NCBI GenBank assembly: GCA_964559125.1
Contig: CAZLGW010000007.1
Location: 1 to 64,000 of the forward strand
Length of the DNA: 64,000 nucleotides
Direction: 5' to 3'
Source: Ravibacter sp964559125
Lineage (GTDB): Bacteria; Bacteroidota; Bacteroidia; Cytophagales; Spirosomataceae
In this document: piece by piece, positions 26,470-34,838 of the stretch
Layout of the letters: each line of letters begins with the position of its first letter
Numbering within the stretch: position 1 is the first letter of the stretch
Translations under genes and position numbers: made by a program
The notes under the pieces: model-generated
What the model was told of the DNA's origin: nothing
Seen by the model: the letters and a program-made list of their open reading frames with translations, nothing else
The model's database searches: none

Positions 26470-27684
26470 ATGGCAGAGAAAAGTATTGCCGAAAGGGCAT
26501 TGGAGCAAGGCAAAGGGGTGTTAAGGCTTACACCGACATGGGTACCCCGTTCTTTCTGTGTACCGGGAAGAAGAATCAAGCTGCATCCTGACGATTATTA
26601 CGTTTTGGGAGGAGAGAGAGGAGGTATAGACGAGCGCTGGCTGTCGTCTACCACGCCGGCAAAAAACGGCCCGCTTACAGGAGAGCATGAAGGTTTGAGC
26701 TTTGTTATTTACGAAGAAGACGGAAAGCAGCACAAGTTTCTGCTAAAGGATGCCATAGACGAGCTGAAAGGTCAGATCATAGGAGATCGTCTGTGGGATG
26801 AATATCAGAGCTGGCCGATGTATTCCAAGTTTTTTGACAATATGGGGCCGCTCCCGCACCATATCCATCACAATGATGAACATGCCGCCCTGATCGGTCA
26901 GAAGGGAAAACCTGAAGCTTACTACTTTCCGCCGCAGCTCAATAATCACGGCGGTGACTTTCCCTACACATTTTTCGGGATAGCCCCGGGTACGACAAAA
27001 GAGCAGATCCGGGAATGCCTGGTCAACTTTACAAAGGGAGACAATAAGATCACGAATTATTCGCAGGCTTTCAGGCTGGAGCCGGGTACAGGATGGGATG
27101 TCCCCCCGGGAATGCTGCATGCCCCGGGTAGTATGTGTACCTACGAGCCGCAGAAAGCATCCGACGTGTTTGCCATGTACCAGTCGCTTGTCAATGAAGC
27201 GATCATCCCTGAAGAGCTGCTCTGGAACGGAACGCCCGAAGACCGCAAGGGAGACTACGACCAGTTGATGGAAGTGATAGACTGGGATCTCAATGTAGAC
27301 CCTAATATCATAGAAAACAGGTTTATGGCCCCGAAACCGGTAAGGCCGGTTGAAGAAACAGAGCCGGAAGGCTATATCGAGAAATGGGTCTGCTACCGCT
27401 CGGAAGCTTTCAGCGCGAAGGAACTCACTGTATTACCCGGCAGGACCGTTACGATTAAAGATGCGGCGGCTTACGGTCTCATCGTGATGCAGGGACATGG
27501 AAAACTTGGCGTCTGGGATATAGAGACGCCTGCCCTCATCCGCTACGGCCAGAATACAAGCGACGAATTTTTCGTAACCGAAAAGGCTGCTCAGGAAGGA
27601 ATAACCATTTCCAATCCTTCAGCCAACGATCCGATCGTGATACTTAAGCACTACGGGCCTAATAATCCCGATCTTGGTTTGTGA
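26470..27684 (+). CDS. Cupin-type sugar isomerase (mannose-6-phosphate isomerase-like)
   Basis: Protein of 404 aa with two cupin-like halves. The metal site is PHHIHHNDEHAAL with a later EPGTGWDVPPGMLHAPG, as in type I phosphomannose isomerases. The C-terminal half has a second jelly roll (KELTVLPGRTVTIKD … GLIVMQGHGKLGVW). It probably isomerises a sugar or sugar phosphate for the cluster. The precise substrate and whether it needs a phosphate cannot be judged. It follows DUF4432 by 88 bases and precedes a structured repeat. Confidence 0.78.
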   Translation: MAEKSIAERALEQGKGVLRLTPTWVPRSFCVPGRRIKLHPDDYYVLGGERGGIDERWLSSTTPAKNGPLTGEHEGLSFVIYEEDGKQHKFLLKDAIDELKGQIIGDRLWDEYQSWPMYSKFFDNMGPLPHHIHHNDEHAALIGQKGKPEAYYFPPQLNNHGGDFPYTFFGIAPGTTKEQIRECLVNFTKGDNKITNYSQAFRLEPGTGWDVPPGMLHAPGSMCTYEPQKASDVFAMYQSLVNEAIIPEELLWNGTPEDRKGDYDQLMEVIDWDLNVDPNIIENRFMAPKPVRPVEETEPEGYIEKWVCYRSEAFSAKELTVLPGRTVTIKDAAAYGLIVMQGHGKLGVWDIETPALIRYGQNTSDEFFVTEKAAQEGITISNPSANDPIVILKHYGPNNPDLGL

Positions 27685-27716
27685 AAATTCTTTACCAGAT
27701 TATAAATAAGACTACT

Positions 27717-27843
27717 GAAGATGTTAAAAAAGTGCTTAAAATGCAAGGCGTTGAGGATGAGGACGAAGGAGCATACCTGAGTATGTGACTGAGACCGAAT
27801 TCCGAAAACAACGCAGCAGTTTGAGTGCTTTTTAAACATCTTC
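27717..27843. repeat. 127-base imperfect hairpin, MITE-like repeat
   Basis: Outer arms 27717-27740 (GAAGATGTTAAAAAAGTGCT …) and 27820-27843 are inverted copies of 24 bases with about four mismatches. Inside lie GCGTTG / CAACGC (27748-27753 / 27809-27814) and a central GCATAC-CTGA-GTATGT hairpin (27771-27786). The whole piece can fold on itself and fills the gap between the cupin and TIM-barrel genes. Confidence 0.75.
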
Positions 27844-27874
27844 CTATTTTTTTAACTAATAAACTGTCAAGATT

Positions 27875-28918
27875 ATGCCTGAAAATAATTTCCCTAAGCT
27901 GCACAACGCCACCTGGCCGGGAATTGTAGGAAAAGGCTCCGATTCCGAGCCCATCATTCCTTTCGAAACTCTTTTGGAAAAAACTGCTGCCGCTGAAGTC
28001 GACGGTGTAAAATTTGATGGTGTAGACATTGATTTGTTTGACGCCCATTTCAGTATCAACAGTTCTGACGACGACATCAAGAGGCTTGCCGACCAGGTTG
28101 CCGGATACAACCTCAACATAGGTTCGCTGGTGGCTCCTATCTGGCCGCCGGAAGGAGGTTCAGCCGCCGGTTCGCCGGAGGAACGCAGGCAATTCGTAGA
28201 ACAGGTAAGAAAAGCAGCCAGGATCGGACAGAAGCTGCGTGAACTGGGAGTCCGTCCTTCCGGGGTCGTCAGGATCGATTCGGCTACAGGAGTCGAAGCG
28301 TGGGTCCAGAACCCGGTTGAGTCTACCAGGCTCATCGCACAAACGTTCCGCGAAGCTGCAGATGCCGCTGCCGAATTCGGTGAAAGCCTGGCAGCTGAAG
28401 GAGAAATCTGCTGGGGTGGTATGCACAGCTGGAAAACCATGCTGGATCTCCTGGAGCAGGTCGACCGGGAAAATGTAGGTTTCCAGGCCGATATGGCGCA
28501 CTCGTTCCTGTATCTCCTGGGCTACAACAGGCCCGAAGACCGGATCCTTCCCGAAGACTTTGATTGGAGTGACAAGGCGACGCTCGATGAAGCTTTTAAA
28601 AAGCTCACTGCTGCACTGCGCCCCTGGACGATCGACTTCCATGTTGCCCAGAACGACGGGACCGTTCACGGCACAGGGTCTCATGACAAAACGGGTAGGC
28701 ACTGCCTTGCTACCGATCCGAACGGGAAGCTCGATATCGTTCATCATGCCGGCTTCTGGCTTCGTGACGAAAACGGTGAGCTCACCAAACGGTTCCGTCA
28801 TATCTGCTGGGATGGATGCATGTTCCCCAATGAGGTAATGTATAAACAAGAGACCTGGAACAATATCCTGGCTGCCATGATCAAAGTACGTAAAGCGCAT
28901 GGCTGGTATGAGGTATAG
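27875..28918 (+). CDS. Sugar phosphate isomerase/epimerase (TIM barrel)
   Basis: Xylose-isomerase-like protein of 347 aa. Segments KFDGVDIDLFDAHFSI, NLNIGSLVAPIWPPEGG, EGEICWGGMHSW, VGFQADMAHSFLYL and WTIDFHVAQNDGTVHG carry the Glu, Asp and His residues expected for a divalent metal site. It may epimerise or isomerise a keto-sugar. It is 66 bases before the canonical Gfo/Idh dehydrogenase. The gap contains a two-copy 20-base tandem repeat. It is only distantly similar to the isomerase at 23510. Confidence 0.87.
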   Translation: MPENNFPKLHNATWPGIVGKGSDSEPIIPFETLLEKTAAAEVDGVKFDGVDIDLFDAHFSINSSDDDIKRLADQVAGYNLNIGSLVAPIWPPEGGSAAGSPEERRQFVEQVRKAARIGQKLRELGVRPSGVVRIDSATGVEAWVQNPVESTRLIAQTFREAADAAAEFGESLAAEGEICWGGMHSWKTMLDLLEQVDRENVGFQADMAHSFLYLLGYNRPEDRILPEDFDWSDKATLDEAFKKLTAALRPWTIDFHVAQNDGTVHGTGSHDKTGRHCLATDPNGKLDIVHHAGFWLRDENGELTKRFRHICWDGCMFPNEVMYKQETWNNILAAMIKVRKAHGWYEV

Positions 28919-28920
28919 CT

Positions 28921-28960
28921 TCGGCTACGCTCAGCTACCATCGACTAAGCTCAGCTACCA
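28921..28960. repeat. Two-copy 20-base tandem repeat
   Basis: TCGGCTACGCTCAGCTACCA (28921-28940) is followed immediately by TCGACTAAGCTCAGCTACCA (28941-28960). The copies differ at two positions. It sits between a stop codon and the next gene. Confidence 0.7.
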
Positions 28961-28984
28961 CAAACCTAAAAAATTAACCAAAAA

Positions 28985-30145
28985 ATGTCAGATAAAAAAC
29001 AACTGAGAATAGCCCTTATCGGTACAGGCTTTATGGGCCGTACTCATTCAAACGGGTATAAAAGAGTTCCCAACTTTTTCCCTGAACTGGCCTATGAGCC
29101 GATACTCCAGGTAGTATGCTCGCGTAATGAAGAAAAGGTAAAAGCATTCGCTGCTCAATGGGGTTATGCCTCCTACGAAACCGATTGGCGGAAAGTGGTG
29201 GAACGCGACGATGTCGACGCAGTCGATATCTGTACACCCAACGATATGCATTCGGAGATCGCGATCGCTGCAGCGCGGGCCGGCAAAATGGTACTTTGCG
29301 AAAAGCCCCTCGCACGGACGGTAACGGAAGGGCAAAAAATGGTGGAAGCGATCGAAGAAGCAGGGGTAAAAAATACAGTATGGTACAACTATCGCCGTTT
29401 ACCGGCTGTACTCCTGGCCAAGCAGATCATCGATTCAGGTAAGCTGGGTAAGATCTATCACTACCGTGCAAACTTCCTCCAGGACTGGACGATCAACGAA
29501 AACCTGACACAGGGAGGGGGCAACTGGCGCATGGATGTAGAGGCGGCAGGATCGGGAGTGACCGGCGACTTGCTGGCACATTGCATCGATACGGCTATGT
29601 GGCTGAACGGGGCTATTAAAGACGTATCGGCAGTGACAGAAACATTTGTAAAAGAACGGGTACACGAAAAAACCGGTAAGCTCGAGAAAGTCGGCATTGA
29701 CGACGCCTGTATTTTCCACTGCCATTTTGAAAACGGCTCGCTCGGGCTTTTCGAATCTTCGAGGTATGCACGCGGACATAAAGCACTTTATACCTTCGAG
29801 ATCAACGGCCGCAATGCTTCCATCAGGTGGGACCTCCACGACCTGAACAGGCTTGAATACTTCGATCACTCCGATGAGGGTATTGTACGCGGCTGGCGTT
29901 CAATCCATGTAACCGACGGGGATCAGCCTTTCATGGGCAAATGGTGGGTTCCCGGCCTTTCGATCGGGTACGAGCACAGCTTCGTGCACCAGGTTGCCGA
30001 TTTCCTCAAAGCTGTTGAAACCGGCGAAGAATGTCACCCCACTTTCAGGGATTCGCTCGAAACCCAGAAAGTATGCGAAGCGGTCATCGAATCCGGGCAG
30101 GACAGACAATGGAAGGATACCGGAGTTGAGGGCTGGTTGAAGTAA
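28985..30145 (+). CDS. Gfo/Idh/MocA oxidoreductase (canonical EKP type)
   Basis: Cytoplasmic NAD(P)-dependent dehydrogenase of 386 aa. The Rossmann motif IGTGFMGRTHSNGY is at the N-terminus and the catalytic-region motif CEKPLAR is intact; a C-terminal alpha/beta domain follows (DLLAHCIDTAMWLNG). It would oxidise a sugar or cyclitol hydroxyl. It is the only one of the six Gfo/Idh proteins in the window with the canonical EKP. It precedes the ribose-type ABC importer, so the imported sugar is a likely substrate. Confidence 0.93.
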   Translation: MSDKKQLRIALIGTGFMGRTHSNGYKRVPNFFPELAYEPILQVVCSRNEEKVKAFAAQWGYASYETDWRKVVERDDVDAVDICTPNDMHSEIAIAAARAGKMVLCEKPLARTVTEGQKMVEAIEEAGVKNTVWYNYRRLPAVLLAKQIIDSGKLGKIYHYRANFLQDWTINENLTQGGGNWRMDVEAAGSGVTGDLLAHCIDTAMWLNGAIKDVSAVTETFVKERVHEKTGKLEKVGIDDACIFHCHFENGSLGLFESSRYARGHKALYTFEINGRNASIRWDLHDLNRLEYFDHSDEGIVRGWRSIHVTDGDQPFMGKWWVPGLSIGYEHSFVHQVADFLKAVETGEECHPTFRDSLETQKVCEAVIESGQDRQWKDTGVEGWLK

Positions 30146-30159
30146 TCTCTCCGGATTGA

Positions 30160-30171
30160 TGAGAATTCTCA
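30160..30171. promoter_or_regulatory. Perfect 12-base palindrome upstream of the ABC importer
   Basis: TGAGAATTCTCA lies in the 116-base gap before the ABC ATPase gene. It may be an operator; no protein is assigned. Confidence 0.3.
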
Positions 30172-30261
30172 GCAAATGCTGTTAATACTGGGGGTATCCA
30201 TTGGATTATTTCTTTTGGGTACCCTCATTTCTTTTATCCCTGATGTTTTTCCAGGTGATTC

Positions 30262-31767
30262 ATGGAGCAGAAATTATCACCAGATTATATTTTACAGGTT
30301 CGAGGACTAAGGAAAACCTACGGTGGCATCAAAGCCCTTGACGGTATTTTTTTTGAATTGAGAAAAGGCGAGGTGCATGCGCTTATGGGCGAAAATGGCG
30401 CCGGAAAGTCTACCTTTATGAAGATCCTCGCCGGATTAGAAAAACCCGACTCCGGTGAGATTTTACTGGAAGGGGCTCCGTACAAACCCAGGGGAACCTA
30501 CGACGCGTTGCAGAAGGGAATCTCTATGATTCACCAGGAACTACTCGCCGTGCCCGAACTGTCGGTAGCCGAAAACCTTTTCCTTGGAAAGGAGATCACC
30601 GGGTTCTGGACGAAGTGGATAGATAACCGCGCCATCAACGAAATGGCCGCAGAACGGCTGAAAAAGCTGGGAATATCTATTCCTCCGGAAACAAAAATGA
30701 AATCACTGAGCGTCGCGGAGATGCAGATGGTAGAGATAGCCAAAGCCCTCTCCAACGATGCCCGGATACTCATCATGGATGAGCCGACCTCGGCCCTTTC
30801 CGACCGCGAAGCCGAAAGACTCTTCGGCATCATTGAAGATCTGAAAAGCAAGGGAGTTGGGATTATCTATATCTCCCACAAAATGGATGAGATCTTCAGG
30901 ATTTCAGACACTGTTACGGTTTTCCGTGACGGCCGGTTTATCGATACGCGACCGGCCGGGGAGCTCGATCAGCAGGCCCTGATCTCGCTGATGGTCGGAA
31001 GAAAGCTTACCGGCTTCTTCCCCGAAAACACCTCCGAAAAAGGAGCCCCGATCTATACAGTACGTCATCTCTCACGTCACAATCGCTTTCACGATATATC
31101 CTTCGAGCTCCATGCCGGTGAGATTCTGGGTATTTCCGGGCTCGTCGGGGCAGGACGCACCGAACTGGCCCGCGTACTCTACGGTCTCGACCGCGCAGAT
31201 GAGGGGCATGCCCTGCTCCACGGTGAGCCTATGCTACCTGATTCCCCCCGGACCGCCATCAGGAAAGGGATTGCTTATGTCAGCGAAGACAGGAAATCGG
31301 TAGGTCTCGTAACAAAAATGTCGGTACTGCAGAATATCTCCCTAGCCAGTCTTAACAACTATGCTACCTACAGCTTTATCAGGAAGAAAGATGAACAAAA
31401 CGCTGCAAGTAAGCTTGCACGGCACCTCCGTATCAAATGCAGCTCGCTTCATCAGCGGGTTGAAACATTAAGCGGCGGAAACCAGCAGAAAGTTGCTATT
31501 GCCAAAGCTCTGCTCGCCAAACCGAAGGTTATTATTCTCGATGAACCTACCAGGGGCATAGATATAGGGGCGAAGGCAGAAGTTTACCATCTTGTCAGGC
31601 AGCTTGCTTCGGAAGGGCTGGGAATCATCCTTATCTCTTCCGAGATGCCTGAAATCTTAGGGCTTTGCGACCGGGTCCTGGTCCTTTCACAAGGGAAACA
31701 GGCTGCGCTGCTTAATAAAAGCGAGGCAACCCAGGAAAAAATCATGTATCACTCCATGCCCCGATAA
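30262..31767 (+). CDS. Sugar ABC transporter ATPase (RbsA/MglA type)
   Basis: Double ATP-binding-cassette protein of 501 aa that powers ribose-type sugar uptake. The first cassette has GENGAGKST (Walker A), LSVAEMQM in the signature region and ILIMDEPTSAL (Walker B). The second has the degenerate GLVGAGRTEL, LSGGNQQK and VIILDEPTRGID. This asymmetry is normal for RbsA, XylG and MglA. The permease gene follows after 10 bases; the binding-protein gene lies beyond the toxin-antitoxin pair. Such importers are unusual beside Sus-type systems in Bacteroidota. Confidence 0.95.
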   Translation: MEQKLSPDYILQVRGLRKTYGGIKALDGIFFELRKGEVHALMGENGAGKSTFMKILAGLEKPDSGEILLEGAPYKPRGTYDALQKGISMIHQELLAVPELSVAENLFLGKEITGFWTKWIDNRAINEMAAERLKKLGISIPPETKMKSLSVAEMQMVEIAKALSNDARILIMDEPTSALSDREAERLFGIIEDLKSKGVGIIYISHKMDEIFRISDTVTVFRDGRFIDTRPAGELDQQALISLMVGRKLTGFFPENTSEKGAPIYTVRHLSRHNRFHDISFELHAGEILGISGLVGAGRTELARVLYGLDRADEGHALLHGEPMLPDSPRTAIRKGIAYVSEDRKSVGLVTKMSVLQNISLASLNNYATYSFIRKKDEQNAASKLARHLRIKCSSLHQRVETLSGGNQQKVAIAKALLAKPKVIILDEPTRGIDIGAKAEVYHLVRQLASEGLGIILISSEMPEILGLCDRVLVLSQGKQAALLNKSEATQEKIMYHSMPR

Positions 31768-31777
31768 CTCAGCGTTT

Positions 31778-32716
31778 ATGAAAAAGATTTCACTCGATCA
31801 TATCGGACGATACGGCATCGCCATTGCATTTGTGCTGATATGCATATTGCTTTCGATCCTTCATCCCGCCTTTTTAACACTTTCAAACCTGAGAGTGATC
31901 CTCACGCAGGTATCGATCAATGCGCTGCTGGCATTCGGGGTTACGTTTGTCATCATTACCGGCGGAATCGACCTGTCGCTCGGGTCTGTGCTCGCCGTTG
32001 CAGGGATCGCAGCAGCCATTTTCGCCCATCCGGACACCTACCCACTGGTAGTCCCTATAGCTGCCGGGCTTGGAACCGGGATCATCTTCGGAGCTTTTAA
32101 CGGTCTCATCATCACAAAAAGCAAGGTCCCGCCCTTTATAGTTACACTGGGCACTATGACCATCGCCAGGGGACTTGCACTTATTTTCAGCAACGGCCGG
32201 CCGGTTTCCAATCTTTCTGATGCCTTTAACTTCATCGGCGGCGGGACGATCGGCGGGATTCCTTTCCCCATCATTATCCTGGTACTTGCTTTCATCGTCT
32301 GCGCGTTGCTACTCGGCAGGACTACCTGGGGACGCTATATGTATGCCGTAGGAGGAAATGAGCTGGCGGCAAAGGCATCGGGGATCAACGTGAACAAAGT
32401 AAAAATGATGGTATATACGCTCTGCGGCGGTCTTGCGGGAATTGCAGGCGTATTGCTCACATCGCGAATCACCACCGGCCAGCCCAATGCCGGGATGGGC
32501 TTTGAACTTGACGCCATCGCCGCAGCCATCATTGGCGGGACCAGCACCTCCGGGGGCACCGGTAATATGGTAGGAACATTGCTCGGCGCTCTTTTAATAG
32601 GGGTGATTAGCAACGGCCTCGACCTGATGAATGTTTCGTCTTACTACCAGCTGGTGATAAAAGGGCTGATCATAGTCGGGGCAGTGGTGCTGGATAGTGT
32701 TAGTAAGAGCAGGTAA
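31778..32716 (+). CDS. Sugar ABC transporter permease (RbsC type)
   Basis: Inner-membrane permease of 312 aa with 8-10 hydrophobic helices and family signatures TGGIDLSLGSVLAVAG and the EAA-like loop GTSTSGGTGNMVGTLLGALLIG. It works with the ATPase 10 bases upstream and the binding protein downstream. The 89-base gap after it contains a separate promoter for the toxin-antitoxin genes. Confidence 0.95.
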   Translation: MKKISLDHIGRYGIAIAFVLICILLSILHPAFLTLSNLRVILTQVSINALLAFGVTFVIITGGIDLSLGSVLAVAGIAAAIFAHPDTYPLVVPIAAGLGTGIIFGAFNGLIITKSKVPPFIVTLGTMTIARGLALIFSNGRPVSNLSDAFNFIGGGTIGGIPFPIIILVLAFIVCALLLGRTTWGRYMYAVGGNELAAKASGINVNKVKMMVYTLCGGLAGIAGVLLTSRITTGQPNAGMGFELDAIAAAIIGGTSTSGGTGNMVGTLLGALLIGVISNGLDLMNVSSYYQLVIKGLIIVGAVVLDSVSKSR

Positions 32717-32770
32717 ACATTCTGTTCTTATTTGAATAAGTCGGAATTTATTTTTTTAGTCCGGCAAAAG

Positions 32771-32801
32771 TTGTACTTTAGTGAAACATATTATACTTTT
32801 A
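32771..32801 (+). promoter_or_regulatory. Promoter of the toxin-antitoxin pair, probably leaderless
   Basis: TTG (32771-32773), 20-base spacer and TACTTTTA (32794-32801, 7 of 8 to TAnnTTTG) end four bases before the ATG at 32806. The cassette therefore seems to carry its own promoter and to make a leaderless message. Confidence 0.5.
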
Positions 32802-32805
32802 CATT

Positions 32806-33153
32806 ATGGCAGAAAAGAAAAGCCAGCGAACAGTCATTTTCTATAAAGACTATTTTCAGACCTTCTTTGAGAAACAGCGAAGTAAGGTTAAGGACAAAAT
32901 CATCTGGACACTGGAATTGGTTGAGGAACTTCCGATAATTCCGGCTACTTATTTAAAGCATATTGAAAATACAGAGGGGCTTTATGAGGTTCGCATCCAG
33001 CAGGGAAATGATATTTTTAGAATCTTCTGTTTTTTTGATCAGGGAAATCTGATTGTAATTACCAGTGGATTTCAAAAAAAGACACAGAAAACTCCAGGAA
33101 GTGAAATAGAAAAAGCGCTTAAAATCAAACGTGAATATGAAAGAGAAAAATAA
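32806..33153 (+). CDS. HigB/RelE-like toxin (phage Gp49-like)
   Basis: A 115-aa basic protein of the RelE/ParE superfamily, HigB/Gp49 branch. The core reads YLKHIENTEGLYEVRIQ, NDIFRIFCFFDQGNLIVI and TSGFQKKTQKTP, with the usual G-L-x-E-x-R strand and Lys-rich C-terminus. Such toxins cleave mRNA on the ribosome. An XRE antitoxin overlaps its end by 17 bases. The pair separates the permease and binding-protein genes of one importer. Confidence 0.88.
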   Translation: MAEKKSQRTVIFYKDYFQTFFEKQRSKVKDKIIWTLELVEELPIIPATYLKHIENTEGLYEVRIQQGNDIFRIFCFFDQGNLIVITSGFQKKTQKTPGSEIEKALKIKREYEREK

Positions 33154-33442
33154 TGACAGGCTTACTCTCGAGCAATTTAAAGACAAGAATTACGGCAAAC
33201 GGGGTACTCCAAAGCGAGAGCAACTTGAAAAAGGATATCACGAGTTCAAAGTAGGCGCTCTGATTCACCAGGCCAGACTAGAGAAAGGGCTAACTCAGGA
33301 AGAGCTTGCCGTAAAGATAGGTACGACTAAGTCCTATATTTCAAAAATCGAAAACAATATTAAGGAAGTGAGGCTTTCTACTCTCCAAAAAATCGTAGAA
33401 ATAGGTTTGGATGGTCAATTACAATTGAACATTAAACTCTAA
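33137..33442 (+). CDS. XRE-family antitoxin (HigA-like)
   Basis: About 101 aa with a helix-turn-helix near residues 40-95 (GALIHQARLEKGLTQEEL … YISKIENN). It would neutralise the overlapping toxin and repress the pair. An upstream in-frame GTG (33131) is possible, but ATG 33137 is preferred. Toxin-first order is typical of HigBA. Confidence 0.88.
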   Translation: MKEKNNDRLTLEQFKDKNYGKRGTPKREQLEKGYHEFKVGALIHQARLEKGLTQEELAVKIGTTKSYISKIENNIKEVRLSTLQKIVEIGLDGQLQLNIKL

Positions 33443-33486
33443 ATTCGTTTTCAAATCCGGAAAACCCGAAAAAAGGCATATTCTAT

Positions 33487-34404
33487 ATGATCAGGAAAGC
33501 AATATCTTCTTTATCTCTGGCAATAATTCTTTGGAGTTGCGGCAGCTCAGAAACAGCAACCGGGCCGGTTATAGGCGTTTCAATGCTGAGCCTGCAGAAC
33601 GAATTTGTGGTAAATGTAGCGGATGAAATTGAAAAAAAAGCCGGCGAACATGGCGTGAAGCTCATCATGGTAGACGCCGAACGGTCTGCCCTGAAGCAGG
33701 TCGAACAGGTAGAAAGTTTCATAGCCCAGAAGGTAGATGCCATCATACTGAACCCCTGTGAGGTGGAAGCCAGCTCTCCCGCCGTAGAGAAAGCCAAGGC
33801 AGCCGGTATCCCGATCATCAACGTTAACTCCGAAACAAATGCTTCTCCCTCGGCGTTCGTGGGATCCGACGATATAGAAGCAGGTAGGATCGCCATGCGG
33901 TATATTGCCGAAAAGCTCAACGGAAACGGCAACGTGCTCATTATGCACGGCTATATGGGACAGGCAGCCCAGATACAAAGAGATAAAGGCGCTAAAGAGA
34001 TACTCGCCGGAAATCCCGGCTTAACGCTTCTTGCCGAGCAGACAGCCCAGTGGGACCGCTCCAAGGCCATGTCACTTACCGAAAACTGGATTCAGTCGTA
34101 TGGCAGCCGGATCAGCGCGATCTTTGCCCAGAATGATGAAATGGGAATGGGAGCGGTAAAAGCGCTTTCTGAAGCCGGCCTGAAAGACAAAGTGATAGTG
34201 GTAAGTATTGATGCTATTCCCGATGCCCTCCAGGCAGTTAACAAAGGAAATCTCGACGCTACTGTCTTCCAGAATGCTGTAGAACAAGGCGGGCAGTCGC
34301 TTGAAACGGCCCTGAAGCTGATCAATAAGGAACCGGTAGAGAATACGGTGCTGATTCCCTTTAAGCTGGTAACAAAGGACAATGTGGCGGAGTATCTGAA
34401 ATAA
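33487..34404 (+). CDS. Sugar-binding lipoprotein of a ribose-type ABC importer (RbsB type)
   Basis: Periplasmic binding protein of 305 aa with a lipobox ending WSC near residue 18. It has the peripla_BP_4 fold: GVSMLSLQNEFVVNVADE, VDAIILNPCEVEASSP, VGSDDIEAGRIAMRY and IFAQNDEMGMGAVKAL. It delivers an aldose or cyclitol to the RbsC permease. The toxin-antitoxin pair interrupts the expected gene order, so transcription may pass through it or start from its promoter. Confidence 0.93.
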   Translation: MIRKAISSLSLAIILWSCGSSETATGPVIGVSMLSLQNEFVVNVADEIEKKAGEHGVKLIMVDAERSALKQVEQVESFIAQKVDAIILNPCEVEASSPAVEKAKAAGIPIINVNSETNASPSAFVGSDDIEAGRIAMRYIAEKLNGNGNVLIMHGYMGQAAQIQRDKGAKEILAGNPGLTLLAEQTAQWDRSKAMSLTENWIQSYGSRISAIFAQNDEMGMGAVKALSEAGLKDKVIVVSIDAIPDALQAVNKGNLDATVFQNAVEQGGQSLETALKLINKEPVENTVLIPFKLVTKDNVAEYLK

Positions 34405-34415
34405 ACAATTGATTC

Positions 34416-34811
34416 CTAATCTCTTCTGCCCCATACAATTTCAGCCTCCTTCCCGTCCAGAGCCTGCGTCAGTTCCCCCCACTGCTGCTGTGTGAAATTT
34501 TTCTTTTCTACTCTATTTCCCCCACAATCAAAAATACTGCATTTCCAGCAGGACGAATAGCCAAGCCAGCTATCGAAATAAGTATTGCCGTTATAATCAG
34601 CCTTTGTGATGGTCAGATACTTATCCGATCCGTCTTTTTTAGCTTCCTGGACAATCTCCTTCAACCACTGTAAGTTGTTAACGGGATCTTTTACGCCGCA
34701 AGCGGAGACTTCGGAATTAAGCCGCAACGGATCGATGATCCGCTTATCTTTTTTGCAGGAAGAAAAAGCCACTAATGACAACATCACCAGGAGGCAGGAT
34801 AACTTTTTCAT
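34416..34811 (-). CDS. Cys-rich lipoprotein, paralogue 1
   Basis: A 131-aa lipoprotein (FSSC lipobox, C19). The core CGVKDPVNNLQWLKEIV is followed by a short beta-rich domain with SSCWKCSIFDCGG. It shares the same four-cysteine plan with the next gene upstream, 27 bases away. The function is unknown; similar CGVxxPxxxLPWL lipoproteins occur in many Bacteroidota. The spacing of Cys residues suggests two disulfides or a metal site. Confidence 0.72.
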   Translation of the reverse strand: MKKLSCLLVMLSLVAFSSCKKDKRIIDPLRLNSEVSACGVKDPVNNLQWLKEIVQEAKKDGSDKYLTITKADYNGNTYFDSWLGYSSCWKCSIFDCGGNRVEKKNFTQQQWGELTQALDGKEAEIVWGRRD

Positions 34812-34838
34812 TTTCGAATAGATTTAACCAAAAAACAA

